From NCBI GenBank assembly GCA_947573385.1, contig CANPFP010000006.1, positions 1 to 49,697 of the forward strand: a DNA stretch of 49,697 nt. The letters are read 5' to 3'. This document shows, one piece after another, positions 41,037 to 49,176 of the stretch. The notes under the pieces are model-generated. The model did no database searches, was not told the origin of the DNA, and worked only from the letters and a program-made list of their open reading frames with translations. Both the position numbers and the translations under genes were made by a program. The stretch is from an uncultured Bacillota bacterium (GTDB lineage Bacteria > Bacillota > Clostridia > Oscillospirales > Oscillospiraceae). Position 1 is the first letter of the stretch; every line of letters begins with the position of its first letter.

Positions 41037-42569
41037 TCAGCTCAGTGCTCCTGTCACCTGTTCGGCCACCCGGATCAGTCCGCCCGAGTGGATAAAGTCT
41101 TTCAAATACTCGATGTAGGGGTGGAGGAAGATGTCCTTCTCCATCACCGGCACCGTCCTGCCGATCTCGGCCAGCACCGCCGCTGTGGCGGGGGCGCGGG
41201 CCACGTCCGGGTCCACAAATTGCTGCACCTCATACACGCTGAGCAGCTCGATGGCCAGCATGTACTCCAGCTTCTCCGCCATGGGGCCCGCCTTTTTACA
41301 GGCGTTGTAGCCCATGGCCACGTAGTCCTCCTGGTTGCCGCAGGTGGGGGTGTTGTCAATGGTGGAGGGGGTGGCCAGCATCCGCATCTCGTTGAGGAGA
41401 CCGGCCTGGACGTACTGGGGGATCATCAGCCCGGAGTTCAGCCCCGGATTTTTGATGCAGAAGTAGGGGTAGCCCGACAGAGAGCCGTCCACAATGCGGT
41501 TGTTCCGCCGCTCGGACATCTTCGCCAACCCCACGGCGGCGATGCAGGCGCTGTCCATCTCCATGCCCACATAGGCGGAATCGGCGTTGCAGGCAGAGAT
41601 CACGTCCTCGTTGCCCGTCTCGGGCCAGATGATGGGGTTGTCGCAGCAGGAGTTCATCTCAATCTCGATGGTCTTCTTCGCGTCCTCCAGGGTCTTCCGG
41701 GCCGCGCCGTGGAGCTGGGGGATGCACCGCAGGGACAGGGCGTCCTGCACCCGGCTGCCCCGGTACTTCTCCATAATGCCCGACCCCTTGAGCATCCGGC
41801 GGACGTTCTCCGAAGCGTTGAGCTGGTCAGGGTGGGGCCGGACGGCCATCACCCGGGGGTCAAAGGCGTTGATAACCCCCTTCATGGCCTCCAGGGACAT
41901 GGCCCCCACGATATCGGCGGACTTGGCGGCGTTGAGCATGTCATAGAGTGCCAGGCCGGCCATAGCGGTGGCGGAGGTGGTACCGGACACCAGGGCCAGG
42001 CCCTCCTTGGAGCTGAGCTCCATGGGCTCCATCCCGGCCCGGGCCAACGCCTCGGCCCCCTCCAACAGCTCGCCGTTGTAGTAGGCCTTCCCCCGGCCCA
42101 GCAGCACCAGGGCCATATGGGCCTCGGGGGAGAGGTAGCCCACGCTGCCGTCTCCGGGGGCGTAGGGGGTCAGACCGGCGTTGAGGAAGTCCCGGTATTT
42201 TTCCAGCACGCACATCCGCACGCCGCTGTACCCCTGGCCGATGTTTTGCAGCACCATAAGCATGATGCCCCGTACCCGCTCCACGCTCAGGGGCTCGCCC
42301 ACCGAGACGGAGTGGGACAGGATGATGTTCTCCTGGAGCTGGGCGGTGGCCTCCTTGTCGATGGCCTTGGTACACAGGGCTCCGAAGCCGGTGGTGACGC
42401 CGTACATCACCCGCTCCTCCTCCACCCACTGCTCCACCAGAGCCCGGGAGCGGTTTACACGGGCTACGTATTCCGGGGAAAACGCCACCTTCCGCCCGAA
42501 CCGGGCCACGGAGACGAAGTCCTCCAGGGTGATGGGCTCACCCAGTACAAGCGTTTTCATCTCTTCCAT
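41037..42569 (-). CDS. Histidine ammonia-lyase homologue lacking the MIO triad; candidate ergothionase
   Basis: A 510-aa member of the HAL/PAL fold. YGVTTGFG (56-63), AVRPHPDQ (242-249), VQDALSLRC (274-282) and EMNSCCDNPII (304-314) align with histidine ammonia-lyase. In HAL the stretch GSVG-ASGD-LAPLAHM supplies the Ala-Ser-Gly that cyclises into MIO. Here it is GSVGYLSPEAHM (141-152): the four residues ASGD are missing. The Asn of the NGT motif is Ser195. MIO-free family members eliminate a better leaving group; ergothionase removes trimethylamine from ergothioneine. The transporter next door handles betaine-type compounds, which fits. The specific substrate is inferred. Confidence 0.85.
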   Translation of the reverse strand: MEEMKTLVLGEPITLEDFVSVARFGRKVAFSPEYVARVNRSRALVEQWVEEERVMYGVTTGFGALCTKAIDKEATAQLQENIILSHSVSVGEPLSVERVRGIMLMVLQNIGQGYSGVRMCVLEKYRDFLNAGLTPYAPGDGSVGYLSPEAHMALVLLGRGKAYYNGELLEGAEALARAGMEPMELSSKEGLALVSGTTSATAMAGLALYDMLNAAKSADIVGAMSLEAMKGVINAFDPRVMAVRPHPDQLNASENVRRMLKGSGIMEKYRGSRVQDALSLRCIPQLHGAARKTLEDAKKTIEIEMNSCCDNPIIWPETGNEDVISACNADSAYVGMEMDSACIAAVGLAKMSERRNNRIVDGSLSGYPYFCIKNPGLNSGLMIPQYVQAGLLNEMRMLATPSTIDNTPTCGNQEDYVAMGYNACKKAGPMAEKLEYMLAIELLSVYEVQQFVDPDVARAPATAAVLAEIGRTVPVMEKDIFLHPYIEYLKDFIHSGGLIRVAEQVTGALS

Positions 42570-42584
42570 CTCAAAATACCTCGT

Positions 42585-44162
42585 TTATGCTTCAATCTGG
42601 TCCACGCTGTCCACAATATCCTTTTTGGTCTCGGGGTCGAAGAAGAACACCTTAAAGGCGGCCGCCACCTGGAAGATGAACACCACCAGCACCACGAAGC
42701 CGCCGCAGGCCGCCAGGTACTTCACGCCGTCCACGCCCTGGGCGCCGCCGCCGAAGGCCACCATGACGCAGGCGATCACGCCGATGGACACGCCCCAGAT
42801 GATCTTCTGCCAGATGGCGGGTTCCTCGTCGTGGCGGGCCCCCTTGGTACACAGGGCGGCGATGGTGGTGGACATGGTATCCGCCGTGGTAGAGAAGGCG
42901 GCAATCAGAGCCAGGATGATAACAGGAATGATAATCATACCCAGGGGGACGTTCTTGAGGAACTCCCACAGGCCGGTGGTGGCCCCGCCCGCCTGAATGG
43001 CGGAGATGATGTCGGCGCTGCCGCTCTTTTGCCACTCCAGGGCGGTGGAGCCCCACACGGAGAACCACACAAAGCCGAAGGAGGCGGGCAAAATCCAGTT
43101 GACGATAAGGAACTGGCGCACGGTGCGGCCGTAGGCGATGATGGCGAAGAAAATTCCCATCAGGGGGGCGTAGGCAATCCAGATGGCCCAGTCATACATG
43201 GTCCACCAGGTGACCAGGGCGGAGCCGCCCACGGTGTAGGGGTCGAAGCCCCACATCCAGAACCGGTCCAGCCAGTAGCCCAGGCCCACATTGGCCATGT
43301 TCAGGATGTAGATGGTGGGACCGATCACAAACAGCAGGACCAGCAGCACATAGAAAATCTTGGAGGTCAGACCGGCCAGCCACTTGATGCCCTTGTCGAT
43401 GCCGGTGACCGAGGCGATGGTAAAGGTGATGGTGATGATTGCGGTGAGGGCGACCCAAACGATGGGGCCCTGCTCCACGCCGTAGGCGGAGTAAAGGCCG
43501 GAGCCGATAAGGGCCAGGCCGGCGCCCAGAGAGGAGGCCAGGCCCAGAGCGATGGCCAGCACGGACAGCACATCCACCAGCACCACCCAGATGCCCTGGG
43601 TCACCTTCTCCCCAAAGATGGGGGTGAGGGAGGCGGCCACAGACAGCTGCTTTTTGCGGTTGAAGTACATGTAGGCAATGAGCACGCCGGACAGGGCGTA
43701 CATGGCGTAGGGGATAAAGGTCCAGTTGTAGAAGCAGCGGCCCATGGCGAACAGCTCCGCCTCCTGGGTCAGGGGGGTGATGCCGTAGCCATCCAGTTCG
43801 CCGTAGATGTTGCCGTAGTAGATGAGCACCTCGTTGACGCCGTAGGTAATCAGGCCGGTGGCGATGCCGCCGGTGAGGGTCATGGCAAACCAGGAGCCGA
43901 AGGAGTGCTTGGCTTTGGCCTCCGGGCCGCCAAAGCGAATCTTGCCCACCTTGGTGAACAGCAGCAGGGCGGCCAGCAGCAGGGTGACCATGGCCACGAT
44001 CTGGTACAGCCATCCGAAGGTGCTCAGCGACCAGTCGAACATGGTGTAGGTCACGCTGGTCAGCCAGCTGTTGTTGACGATGCCCAGCAGGGCCGCGCCG
44101 CCGATAACCACAAAGCAGGGGATGAATACATCCCAGCGGATCGGCTTGTTCTCATGTTTCAT
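42585..44162 (-). CDS. BCCT family (betaine/carnitine/choline-type) transporter
   Basis: A 525-aa membrane protein with twelve predicted helices. Family marks include GGIATGLITYGVNEVL in the unwound helix, the tryptophan-rich WWTMYDWAIWIAYAPLMG, followed by the AYGRTVRQF motif, and the FSTTADTMSTT end region. The aromatic box is changed relative to BetP (YDWAIW), which suggests another substrate. BCCT proteins import compounds with a trimethylammonium group. ATG 44162 follows GGAGAG; the leader contains an 8-bp hairpin (44173-44196). The lyase gene starts 15 bp after its stop, so import and cleavage are coupled. The longer frame to 44381 covers the promoter and is not used. Confidence 0.93.
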   Translation of the reverse strand: MKHENKPIRWDVFIPCFVVIGGAALLGIVNNSWLTSVTYTMFDWSLSTFGWLYQIVAMVTLLLAALLLFTKVGKIRFGGPEAKAKHSFGSWFAMTLTGGIATGLITYGVNEVLIYYGNIYGELDGYGITPLTQEAELFAMGRCFYNWTFIPYAMYALSGVLIAYMYFNRKKQLSVAASLTPIFGEKVTQGIWVVLVDVLSVLAIALGLASSLGAGLALIGSGLYSAYGVEQGPIVWVALTAIITITFTIASVTGIDKGIKWLAGLTSKIFYVLLVLLFVIGPTIYILNMANVGLGYWLDRFWMWGFDPYTVGGSALVTWWTMYDWAIWIAYAPLMGIFFAIIAYGRTVRQFLIVNWILPASFGFVWFSVWGSTALEWQKSGSADIISAIQAGGATTGLWEFLKNVPLGMIIIPVIILALIAAFSTTADTMSTTIAALCTKGARHDEEPAIWQKIIWGVSIGVIACVMVAFGGGAQGVDGVKYLAACGGFVVLVVFIFQVAAAFKVFFFDPETKKDIVDSVDQIEA

Positions 44163-44226
44163 GTTTCTCTCCGTATGCGGCGAAAGGACCGCATACTCTC
44201 CTTTCTTTACAGTCTGGCTTTTTATG

Positions 44227-44243
44227 AAGCAACCGCCGGGCCA
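44227..44243 (-). promoter_or_regulatory. Sigma-54 (-24/-12) promoter of the transporter-lyase operon
   Basis: On the minus strand TGGCCCGGCGGTTGCTT: GG and GC are exactly 10 nt apart, and the site matches TGGCACG-N4-TTGC with one change. It points to the transporter, 65 bp upstream of its ATG, and a sigma-54 activator gene is divergent. Confidence 0.75.
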
Positions 44244-44384
44244 AAGAGAGGAAAATGAAGAAAGTTCCCGAAACTTTGTGTCACCTGCACGAATAAGCCG
44301 CGTCTGATTTATGCAAAACAACCGAGATATGCTTTGAAGCTTGGGGGAGACTTTGGGTGATAAGCGTGATTTTACCGGCACCGA

Positions 44385-44421
44385 CGCAAAATAATTTTGC
44401 GATCTGCAAATTATTATTGCA
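44385..44421 (+). promoter_or_regulatory. Tandem dyads, likely activator binding sites
   Basis: CGCAAAATAATTTTGCG (44385-44401) is a perfect 17-bp palindrome. TGCAAATTATTATTGCA (44405-44421) is a second 17-mer with 5-bp arms. Centres are 20 bp apart, two helical turns. They lie about 150 bp upstream of the -24/-12 promoter, the normal distance for an enhancer, and directly before the activator's own -35 box, so autoregulation is possible. Confidence 0.65.
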
Positions 44422-44427
44422 TATGGA

Positions 44428-44456
44428 TTGACAGCGGCCCGGGATTCCGGTACACT
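44428..44456 (+). promoter_or_regulatory. Sigma-A promoter of the sigma-54 activator gene
   Basis: TTGACA (44428-44433), 17 bp, TACACT (44451-44456). Confidence 0.75.
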
Positions 44457-44491
44457 GGCAGGGACACCTTGGAAATCGGCCTTGTCAATGC

Positions 44492-44570
44492 GGACGCTTC
44501 ATGAAGCGCCCTTACGGGTCTTCTGCTGCGGAGGTTTTGAGCTCTCTGCAGGGACGCATATGATGCGTCC
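44492..44570 (+). repeat. Twin palindromic repeat, locus C
   Basis: GGACGCTTCATGAAGCGCCC (44492-44511) and GGACGCATATGATGCGTCC (44552-44570). The order of the two types is reversed relative to loci A and B. It lies in the leader of the activator gene, 45 bp before the start codon. Confidence 0.8.
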
Positions 44571-44615
44571 CTCCCGCCCGGCGGGCGAAATCACAGCGAA
44601 AGGGGAGGACTTTCC

Positions 44616-46268
44616 ATGCTCTATGACATTCTGTTTACGCTGGACCCCTCAGACTGCTTCTGCGCGGTGGCCTGGGGCAGCCGGGAGACGGAGGACCTGT
44701 ACCGGGACCTCTTTGAGAGCTGGGCTGCCGCCCGGCGGCCGGTGCGCACCGCCTTTGCCCTCCCACAGGAGGGTGACAGCGGGGCGCTGGTCTGGGAGGA
44801 GAACACCTTTCATTTTCAGCTCCTCCCCGCTCCCGAGGGCGGGCGCTGGCTGCTCCTCAAGCGGGAGGACAACCGGCCCTATCTCCTGGCCCGGGCCCTG
44901 GACCAGGTCACCGACGGGGTGCAGATTTATGACAAAAACGCCTGCGCGGTCTACTTCAACCGGTCCAGCCGGGGCATCTCCCACATTCCCAGCGGGGTGA
45001 GCGTAGAGGGGCGGCACCTGCTGGACCTGTACAACCTGGACGAGACCATCAGCACCACCATGACCGCCCTCCAGACCCAGGCCCCGGTGATCGACCGGGT
45101 GGACAGCTTCCGGGCCAATGACTTCAGCACCGCCCCCATCGCCTCGGCCAACACCTCCTATCCCATCTTCCGAGAGGGGGAGCTGCTGGGGGCGGTGGTC
45201 TTTGAGCAGACGGCGGAGATTGTGGAGCGGAATATGAAAAAAATGGAGGCCACCGGGAAGGCGCTGTCCGCCTTCTCTCAGAGACCTCCAAAGATCAGTT
45301 TTTCCGGCTATACCTTTGACAATGTGATTGGCAGCTGCCCCAAGCTGCGGGAAGCGGTGGAGCTGGCCCGGCGGGTGGCCCCCCAGGACAGCCCCATTCT
45401 TCTGGTGGGGGAAACGGGGACGGGCAAGGAAATCTTCGCCCAGAGCATCCACCGCTCCAGCCGCCGCCGGAGTGGGAAGTTTCTGGCCATTAACTGCGCC
45501 GCCGTCCCGGAGACGCTGATCGAGAGCCTTCTGTTCGGCACCAAAAGGGGCAGCTTCACCGGCAGCGAGGACAAGGCGGGCTACCTGGAGGAGGCCGCCG
45601 GGGGCACCCTGTTTCTGGACGAGCTCAACTCCATGAGCCTGGCTATGCAGTCCAAAATTCTGCGGGTCCTCCAGGAAAAGACCTTCCGCCGGGTGGGGGG
45701 CAGTCAGGACCTGCGGCTGGATGTGCGGGTGATCTCCTCCTGCAACGAGGACCCCTTCAAGGCCGTGGCGGAAAACACCTTCCGCCGGGACCTGTTCTAC
45801 CGGCTGTCCACCGTGATGATCGAGCTGCCCCCCCTCCGGGAGCACCTGGAGGACCTGGAGGAGCTGATCCGCTACCACCTGGAGGCCACCGCCTACCAGT
45901 TTGTCCACGCCGTCACCCGGATCGACCCGGAGGTCATCGCCGTCCTGCGGGCCTACCACTGGCCTGGCAATGTGCGGGAGCTGTTCCACGTGCTGGACTA
46001 CGCCCAGAATGTTACCGACTCCCAGGTGATGGAGGTCCGGCATCTGCCCCCCTACCTGCTGAAACACCACAGCGAGCCCGCCGCCGCCCTCCCCGCGATT
46101 GACTTTTCCCGGGAAACCCTCCAGGGCCTGATGGACGAGTATGAGAAGCAGGTCATCGCCCAGGCGCTGGACCACTGCGGCTATAATATCTCCCGCACCG
46201 CCCAGACCCTGGGCGTCCTCCGTCAGAGCCTGCAATACCGGATTCGGAAATATGGATTGATTTTTTAG
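44616..46268 (+). CDS. Sigma-54-dependent transcriptional activator (PAS, AAA+, Fis HTH)
   Basis: A 550-aa enhancer-binding protein. The N-terminal 220 residues contain a PAS-like sensor (ALDQVTDGVQIYDKNACAVY). The AAA+ core has GETGTGKE (265-272), a GAFTGA loop in the variant form GSFTGS (312-317), and TLFLDELNSM (331-340). A Fis-type helix-turn-helix ends the protein (YNISRTAQTLGVLRQSLQYR). It is divergent from the BCCT-lyase operon and is the probable activator of its -24/-12 promoter; the PAS domain may sense the imported compound. GGGGAGG precedes ATG 44616. Confidence 0.94.
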   Translation: MLYDILFTLDPSDCFCAVAWGSRETEDLYRDLFESWAAARRPVRTAFALPQEGDSGALVWEENTFHFQLLPAPEGGRWLLLKREDNRPYLLARALDQVTDGVQIYDKNACAVYFNRSSRGISHIPSGVSVEGRHLLDLYNLDETISTTMTALQTQAPVIDRVDSFRANDFSTAPIASANTSYPIFREGELLGAVVFEQTAEIVERNMKKMEATGKALSAFSQRPPKISFSGYTFDNVIGSCPKLREAVELARRVAPQDSPILLVGETGTGKEIFAQSIHRSSRRRSGKFLAINCAAVPETLIESLLFGTKRGSFTGSEDKAGYLEEAAGGTLFLDELNSMSLAMQSKILRVLQEKTFRRVGGSQDLRLDVRVISSCNEDPFKAVAENTFRRDLFYRLSTVMIELPPLREHLEDLEELIRYHLEATAYQFVHAVTRIDPEVIAVLRAYHWPGNVRELFHVLDYAQNVTDSQVMEVRHLPPYLLKHHSEPAAALPAIDFSRETLQGLMDEYEKQVIAQALDHCGYNISRTAQTLGVLRQSLQYRIRKYGLIF

Positions 46269-46425
46269 GACGCCGTCCTTATGATATTGCCCCCGATCAT
46301 AAGTCTCCTGCGGTATTCCTTTGAAGCAAAGCAAATTCTTATCTTCAGTGCGTAAAACGCTGCTGCCGCCAGATGACCGAATATTTCCGCACCCGGGAAC
46401 CGGTTTGCTATCCTGCGCAGGCGAA

Positions 46426-46458
46426 AAAACCCCGTGTACCGTCTGTACACGGGGTTTT
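46426..46458 (-). terminator. Bidirectional terminator
   Basis: A 14-bp stem (46426-46439, 46445-46458), loop CGTCT, with T runs on both strands, stronger for the minus-strand SPFH gene. It separates it from the sigma-54 activator. Confidence 0.88.
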
Positions 46459-46467
46459 GCTTCCGCC

Positions 46468-47442
46468 TTACTGCTTGGGCACAGTTTTGGTAATGGTAGC
46501 CTTGGGGTCCTCGGTATCGAAGACGGTCTTGGCGGCGGCGGCCAGGCCGGCGATGCCCTGAATTTCGGAGGGAATAATAATCTTGGTGGCCTTGCCGTTG
46601 GCGGCGGCCATAAAGGCTTCCAGCGCCTTGATGGTGAGCACACCCTCGCCCGGAGCGGCCTCGTTAATGAGCCGGATGGCGTCGGCGGTGGCCTGCTGCA
46701 CCTTCATGATGGCCTCGGCTTCGGCCTCGGCCTCCAGAATCTTGGCCTGCTTGGCGCCCTCGGCCTGGAGGATGGCCGCCTGCTTGGCGGCGTCGGCTCT
46801 CAGAATCGCGGACTGCTTCTCGCCTTCAGCCACCAGAATCTGGGACTGCTTCTGGCCCTCAGCCTGGAGGATGGACTCCCGGCGCTCACGCTCGGCACGC
46901 ATCTGCTTCTCCATGGACTCCTGAATGTCCCGGGGGGGCATGATGTTTTTCAGCTCCACCCGGTTCACCTTGATGCCCCAGGGGTCGGTGGCCTCGTCCA
47001 GGAGAGCCCGCATCTTGGTGTTGATGTGGTCCCGGCTGGTGAGGGTCTGGTCCAGCTCCAGGTCGCCGATGATGTTCCGCAGGGTGGTGGCGGTGAGGTT
47101 CTCAATGGCGGACATGGGGTTTTCAATGCCGTAGGTATAGAGCTTGGGGTCGGTGATCTGGAAGTAGACCACCGAGTCGATCTGCATGGTGACGTTGTCC
47201 TTGGTGATCACGGGCTGGGGGGCAAAGTCCACCACCTGCTCCTTCAGAGACACGTTTTTTACAATGCGCTCCACAATGGGCACCTTGAAGTGGACGCCGG
47301 CCCCCCACACAGTGCGGAAGGTGCCCAGCCAGGTGATGACGTAGGCCCGGGACTGGGGCACGATGCGTACAATGCTGGCCAGCAGGGAAAAGACAACGAT
47401 GGCAATGACAACGACGATCAGGGTGGGGATAAGATATTCCAT
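46468..47442 (-). CDS. SPFH/Band 7 (QmcA/stomatin-type) membrane protein
   Basis: A 324-aa protein with one N-terminal membrane helix (about 5-27), a Band 7 domain (RIVPQSRAYVITWLGTFRTV through VNRVELKNIMPPRDIQESM) and a long coiled coil. The coiled coil has repeated units ILxAEGxKQ and ILRADAAKQ. Such proteins form cages or platforms in the membrane and affect protease and envelope functions. It follows the NfeD gene by 42 bp, a classic pair. GAAGGAGG precedes ATG 47442. Confidence 0.94.
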   Translation of the reverse strand: MEYLIPTLIVVVIAIVVFSLLASIVRIVPQSRAYVITWLGTFRTVWGAGVHFKVPIVERIVKNVSLKEQVVDFAPQPVITKDNVTMQIDSVVYFQITDPKLYTYGIENPMSAIENLTATTLRNIIGDLELDQTLTSRDHINTKMRALLDEATDPWGIKVNRVELKNIMPPRDIQESMEKQMRAERERRESILQAEGQKQSQILVAEGEKQSAILRADAAKQAAILQAEGAKQAKILEAEAEAEAIMKVQQATADAIRLINEAAPGEGVLTIKALEAFMAAANGKATKIIIPSEIQGIAGLAAAAKTVFDTEDPKATITKTVPKQ

Positions 47443-47484
47443 TTTGTTGATTCCTCCTTCACTTATTACAATGCGTACTTTCTC

Positions 47485-47907
47485 TTACGCGGTCTCCACA
47501 ATAACCTTTACGCCCTCAATGCGCAGCACCTTCACATCGGTCCCGGCGGGGATCACGATATCCTGGGCAGAGCGAGCCGACCAGACCTGCCCATTGACCT
47601 TCACTTGGCCTTTGGCCTGGGTGTTGTCGATGGTCTCAGTGACCAGAGCGGCAGAGCCGATCACCCGGTCGGCATTGGTGGCGGACACCCTGGGCTTGAG
47701 GAATTTGCTGCTCAGCGGCTTAAACAGAGCTAACGCCAGGGCCGACACCCCCAAAAACACTGTGATTTGCAGCCAGAGTCCCGCTCCAAGAGCGGTAGCA
47801 AACAGCGCTGCCAGTGCCCCCACAGCAAACCAGATGGAGACCAACCCCACTGTCACCGCCTCGCCGATGGCAAAGACAATGAATGCGGCCAGCCAAAAAA
47901 TCGTCAT
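47485..47907 (-). CDS. NfeD family protein
   Basis: A 140-aa protein with membrane helices in the first half and a C-terminal OB-fold domain (VIGSAALVTETIDNTQAKGQ, VKVLRIEGVKVIVE). NfeD and SPFH proteins act together in membrane microdomains. ATG 47907 follows AAGGAGG; the frame to 47925 is not used. An extended -10 (TGATATGAT) lies upstream near 47953-47961. Confidence 0.92.
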   Translation of the reverse strand: MTIFWLAAFIVFAIGEAVTVGLVSIWFAVGALAALFATALGAGLWLQITVFLGVSALALALFKPLSSKFLKPRVSATNADRVIGSAALVTETIDNTQAKGQVKVNGQVWSARSAQDIVIPAGTDVKVLRIEGVKVIVETA

Positions 47908-48020
47908 AGCAATTCCTCCTTTCAAATGGGTGGTTACAGTTCCTCACGCTTATCATATCACAGCATCGTGAAAATTACCACTATGTTGGCAGATTTTTTA
48001 AGCGGATTTTAATCTATATG

Positions 48021-49019
48021 TCAACAGGGGGGCTGAGACAGCTCCTCCAGGGTGGCGGACAGCCGGCGGCGGTAGGCAGCCACCGCCTCTTTCGGCCCGA
48101 CCAGCGTAATGCTGCCGTCCAGCCCCAGCAGCCAGCCGAAAAACTGAGGGCTGATGACCACCGGCAGGGTGACGGTAAAGTGCTCCGCCCCGTCGGGCAC
48201 CAAAATCACGTCCTGGCCAAACCGGTCCCACACCAGGCCGGCCTTGTCCCGCCGGCCCCGAAGGGTGACCTTCACCTCCTGGCCGCCGTACATGCCAAAG
48301 TGCTTCTGGCCGTACTCAGCCAGCTGAAAATCGGGATACTGCTCCCGCCCCTCCCGGTCCAGACTGGTGACGACAATCTCGGTCATCTTGTCCACCCGGT
48401 AGTGGCGCAGCTCCTGATGGCAGTGGTCAAAGGCCACCAGGTAGTAGTTCTCGCTGTTCCAGATCAGGCCGTAGGGCGAGACCACATACCGCTTTCCGTC
48501 GTGATGAAAGACCTTTTTCCGGCCGATATCATAGTCGAAATATTTAAAGGAAATCGCCTTCTGGCCGGCAATAGCGGCGTGAAGCTTGTCCACATTGTAG
48601 TAGATGCTCTCATTCATCACCTTGATGCGGCCCGACACATAGACCTGCCGCTGGAGCTGGCCCGCCTGGTGTATGCTGGCCAGCCCCTCCAGCTTGCGGA
48701 TCAGGGCGTCGCTCTTTTTCTGGGTGATGAAACGGGAGGACTGCACTGCATCCATGAGCAGCTTCACCTCGGGCAGCTCAAACTCCCGCCCCCCCACAAA
48801 CCAGCCGGGGGTCTTTCCCTTCCGGGACTGGATGTCCAGCCCGAACAGGCGCAGGGCCTCCAGGTCGTCATAGATGCTTTTGCGCTCGGCCTTGATGTCC
48901 TGCCGGGCCAGCTCCTCAATAAGCTGCGGAACGGTGAGGGGGTGTTCCTCATCGGTCCGCAGCAGAAGGATGCGGCACAAATGGAGCAGCTTGGTCTTCT
49001 GATTGGTGCTTTTTGACAC
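48021..49019 (-). CDS. WYL-domain transcriptional regulator
   Basis: A 332-aa regulator. The N-terminal winged helix has LTVPQLIEELARQDIKAERK and SIYDDLEALRLFGLDI. A middle WYL domain (AISFKYFDYDIGRKKVFHHD, YVVSPYGLIWNSENYYLVAF) follows, and the WCX-like C-terminal part ends near VVISPQFFGWLLGLDGSITL. WYL proteins respond to nucleotide or nucleic-acid ligands and often control stress or defence genes, but no defence genes are adjacent. Start is GTG 49019 behind GGAGGAG. It may control the NfeD-SPFH pair downstream, 114 bp away. Confidence 0.93.
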   Translation of the reverse strand: MSKSTNQKTKLLHLCRILLLRTDEEHPLTVPQLIEELARQDIKAERKSIYDDLEALRLFGLDIQSRKGKTPGWFVGGREFELPEVKLLMDAVQSSRFITQKKSDALIRKLEGLASIHQAGQLQRQVYVSGRIKVMNESIYYNVDKLHAAIAGQKAISFKYFDYDIGRKKVFHHDGKRYVVSPYGLIWNSENYYLVAFDHCHQELRHYRVDKMTEIVVTSLDREGREQYPDFQLAEYGQKHFGMYGGQEVKVTLRGRRDKAGLVWDRFGQDVILVPDGAEHFTVTLPVVISPQFFGWLLGLDGSITLVGPKEAVAAYRRRLSATLEELSQPPC

Positions 49020-49131
49020 AGGTGGTCTCCTCCTTTCCGGGTTTCACGCCCCAGTATAGCGGGGCTTATGTCCCATAAAACGGACTTTTCTCTTCCCCGG
49101 GCGTGCGGTGTTCCGCTTTATCTACGGCTTG

Positions 49132-49163
49132 AGGGCGCACCCCGATGATTTGGGATGCGCCCT
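49132..49163 (-). terminator. Terminator after glycogen phosphorylase
   Basis: Arms AGGGCGCA-CCC (49132-49142) and GGGATGCGCCCT (49152-49163) have one unpaired base. There is no T run, so only moderate strength is expected. Confidence 0.5.
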
Positions 49164-49176
49164 TTCAAACAGACCT

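Noticed and set aside
40719-44258. A 1179-codon open frame on the plus strand across the lyase and BCCT genes.
   Set aside because: It is antisense to two well-supported genes, is rich in His, Gly and Gln as expected for the complement of GC-rich coding sequence, and has no ribosome site or domain.
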